Positions 62,670-64,000 of a DNA stretch of 64,000 nt are shown here, piece by piece. The first letter of the stretch is position 1, and each line of letters begins with the position of its first letter. The DNA comes from Rhodococcus oryzae (GTDB lineage: Bacteria > Actinomycetota > Actinomycetes > Mycobacteriales > Mycobacteriaceae): contig NZ_SUMD01000013.1 of assembly GCF_005049235.1 (NCBI RefSeq), positions 62,001 to 126,000 on the forward strand. The letters run 5' to 3'. The notes under the pieces are model-generated. The model made no database searches. It worked only from the letters and a program-made list of their open reading frames with translations, and was not told the origin of the DNA. Both the position numbers and the translations under genes were made by a program.

Positions 62670-63937
62670 CGCGGACCGATCCCGCGGTCGAACACGATCT
62701 GCTGGACGTCGAGATAGCCCGAACGGAACCCCGCCTCGGAGTAGGCCAGATAGAACAGCCACATGCGCCGGAAGGTCTCGTCGAACCCGAGCGCGGCGAC
62801 GTCGGCGCTGCGCGCGGCGAACCGGTCCTTCCACAACCTCAGCGTTTCCGCGTAGTGCCCGCGCAGCGACGTCAGCTCCCGCACCCGGAGTGTCGTGTGC
62901 CGAGAGGTGACCGCCTCGATCGCCTCCGTCGACGGCAGGCAACCGCCCGGGAAGATGTACTTGTGTACCCAGGTGTAGGTGTCCCGGGTGGCCAGCATCC
63001 GGTCGTGCGTCATCGTGATCGCCTGCAACGCCACCGTGCCCTCGGGGGCGAGCAATCGGTCCAGCGCGGCGAAGTACGTCTCCCAGAACCGATGACCCAC
63101 CGCCTCGATCATCTCCACGGAGACGATCGCGTCGTACTCGCCCTCGACCGCGCGATAGTCGAGCAGGTCGACCTGCACCGAGTCGGCGTGCCCGGCCTCG
63201 GCCACGCGACGGCGCGCCAGCGCCTGTTGCTCCGCCGACAACGTGACCGAGCGGACGTTGGCTCCCCGCTGCGCGGCACGGATACACAGCTCCCCCCACC
63301 CGGTGCCGATCTCCAGCAGCCGGGTGCCCGGTCCCACACCCGCCGCGTCCAGCAGTCGATCGATCTTGCGGCGCTGCGCGTTTGCGAGCTGGTCCCATCC
63401 GACCGGTTCCCCGTCGAACAATGCGCTGGAGTAGGTCATCGTCTGGTCGAGGAAGAGCTCGAACAGATCATTGGACAGGTCGTAGTGCCGGGCGACGTTC
63501 GACCGTGCGTTCTGTTCGGTGCCGAGGTCGCGGGCGGGCGGCGCGGCGACGAACAGCCTGCGGAGCCGCTGCAGCGGACGCGGGACCAGTGTCTCCACCC
63601 CGGCGGCGAAGGCCGTCAGGACCGCCGCCAGGTCCGGCGCGGTCCAGTCACCCACCATGTAGGCCTCCCCGAACCCGATCAGCCCGCCGTCGGCGAGCCT
63701 CGCGGCGAATGCGTCCGGTCTCCGGACGATCATGCGCGGCAGGATTTCTCGGCGGTCGCCTGCGCCGACGACCGAGCCGTCCGGGTACTCGACGCGGACG
63801 GCGAGGCGAGCGGCTGCTCGGCGGAACAGTCGATCGGCCCCTGCCGCGAGGAATCGCGCACGCGGTCCCGCGGGGACGTCCGCTAGGCCCGGCCAGATCC
63901 GGTCGTCGATGTCGGTCCTCACACTCTCCGCGGTCAC
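62666..63937 (-). CDS. cyclopropane/10-methyl fatty-acid synthase-type methyltransferase, UfaA1-like
   Basis: A 423-residue SAM-dependent enzyme of the cyclopropane-fatty-acid-synthase family. The SAM motif is LLEIGTGWGELCIRAA near 215-230. Core motifs YDLSNDLFELFLDQTMTYSSA and FPGGCLPSTEAIEAV are clear, and the N-terminal 140 residues are the extension seen in UfaA1. It adds the methyl group of 10-methylstearate (tuberculostearate) to oleoyl phospholipids, later reduced by a flavoprotein. GTG 63937 has GGAG eight bases upstream. It overlaps the DUF1365 gene stop. Confidence 0.9.
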   Translation of the reverse strand: MTAESVRTDIDDRIWPGLADVPAGPRARFLAAGADRLFRRAAARLAVRVEYPDGSVVGAGDRREILPRMIVRRPDAFAARLADGGLIGFGEAYMVGDWTAPDLAAVLTAFAAGVETLVPRPLQRLRRLFVAAPPARDLGTEQNARSNVARHYDLSNDLFELFLDQTMTYSSALFDGEPVGWDQLANAQRRKIDRLLDAAGVGPGTRLLEIGTGWGELCIRAAQRGANVRSVTLSAEQQALARRRVAEAGHADSVQVDLLDYRAVEGEYDAIVSVEMIEAVGHRFWETYFAALDRLLAPEGTVALQAITMTHDRMLATRDTYTWVHKYIFPGGCLPSTEAIEAVTSRHTTLRVRELTSLRGHYAETLRLWKDRFAARSADVAALGFDETFRRMWLFYLAYSEAGFRSGYLDVQQIVFDRGIGPR

Positions 63938-64000
63938 TGTGCCGTCTCCTTCTGGTCGGTGGTCGGCCTGGGCGCGATGGGTACCCCACGCGCCCACAAT
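63934..64000 (-). CDS. DUF1365-type protein, C-terminal end only
   Basis: A frame enters at the window edge and ends with TGA at 63934-63936, overlapping the methyltransferase GTG by 4 bp. Its last residues, LWARGVPIAPRPTT, match the C-terminus typical of DUF1365 (Rv0448c-like) proteins. The rest lies outside. The order DUF1365-methyltransferase-DUF1295 then equals the M. tuberculosis Rv0448c-Rv0446c set. Only 22 codons are visible. Confidence 0.6.
   Translation of the reverse strand, partial: LWARGVPIAPRPTTDQKETAQ

Overview
The window is GC-rich, densely packed actinobacterial chromosome. It most resembles a mycolic-acid-containing genus such as Rhodococcus or Nocardia (an inference, since no marker gene was compared). 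The pointers are a DosS/DosR-type two-component system, an EchA6/CtpE block like that of Mycobacterium tuberculosis, an acyl-ACP desaturase, a UfaA1-type fatty-acid methyltransferase, a perfect actinobacterial SOS box, and frequent GTG starts with 4-bp stop/start overlaps. Gene names borrowed from M. tuberculosis or Streptomyces rest on remembered sequence similarity; no search was run.

Region by region. 0-5.3 kb: truncated amino-acid permease, alpha/beta hydrolase, a dxs-Nudix pair, an SRPBCC protein and a secreted protein. 5.4-10.4 kb: a dormancy-like island with a haem-GAF histidine kinase, a DosR-like regulator converging on it, an acyl-ACP desaturase coupled to a 78-residue unknown protein, and a tandem universal stress protein. 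Candidate DosR boxes lie before the desaturase and the stress protein. 10.5-16.6 kb: multicopper oxidase, membrane protein, luciferase-like F420 oxidoreductase, SDR, quinone-type oxidoreductase and tRNA-Arg(CCT). 16.6-23.1 kb: secreted hydrolases, an orphan substrate-binding protein, a tyrosine phosphatase, a phytase-like pseudogene fragment and an Rv0910-like protein.

23.1-30 kb: an ActP-like symporter with its DUF485 partner, then a five-gene operon (MmcQ-like, LytS-type kinase, LytTR regulator, small membrane protein, second symporter) ending in a perfect 14-bp hairpin. This suggests sensing and uptake of a small carboxylate. 30-43.4 kb: secreted lipase, Na+/H+ antiporter, DCC protein, then an MT0933-like small protein, CtpE-type P-ATPase, MBL-fold hydrolase and EchA6-like protein in the order of Rv0909-Rv0905, followed by a flavin monooxygenase, an AraC regulator and a large glycosyltransferase-like membrane protein.

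43.5-49.5 kb: a DUF222/HNH endonuclease gene broken by three frameshifts behind a perfect SOS box, a DUF6412-YidC pair, an aldo/keto reductase and an ABC-F ATPase. 49.5-56.9 kb: a tightly overlapping copper-handling set (PepSY membrane protein, CopC, PCuAC chaperone, Tat-exported DyP peroxidase) and, divergently, an XRE regulator with an ABC exporter. 56.9-64 kb: AccD3-like carboxyltransferase, SDR with a GOLPH3-like protein, propionyl-CoA synthetase, and the start of a 10-methyl (tuberculostearic-type) fatty-acid cluster that runs off the window edge.
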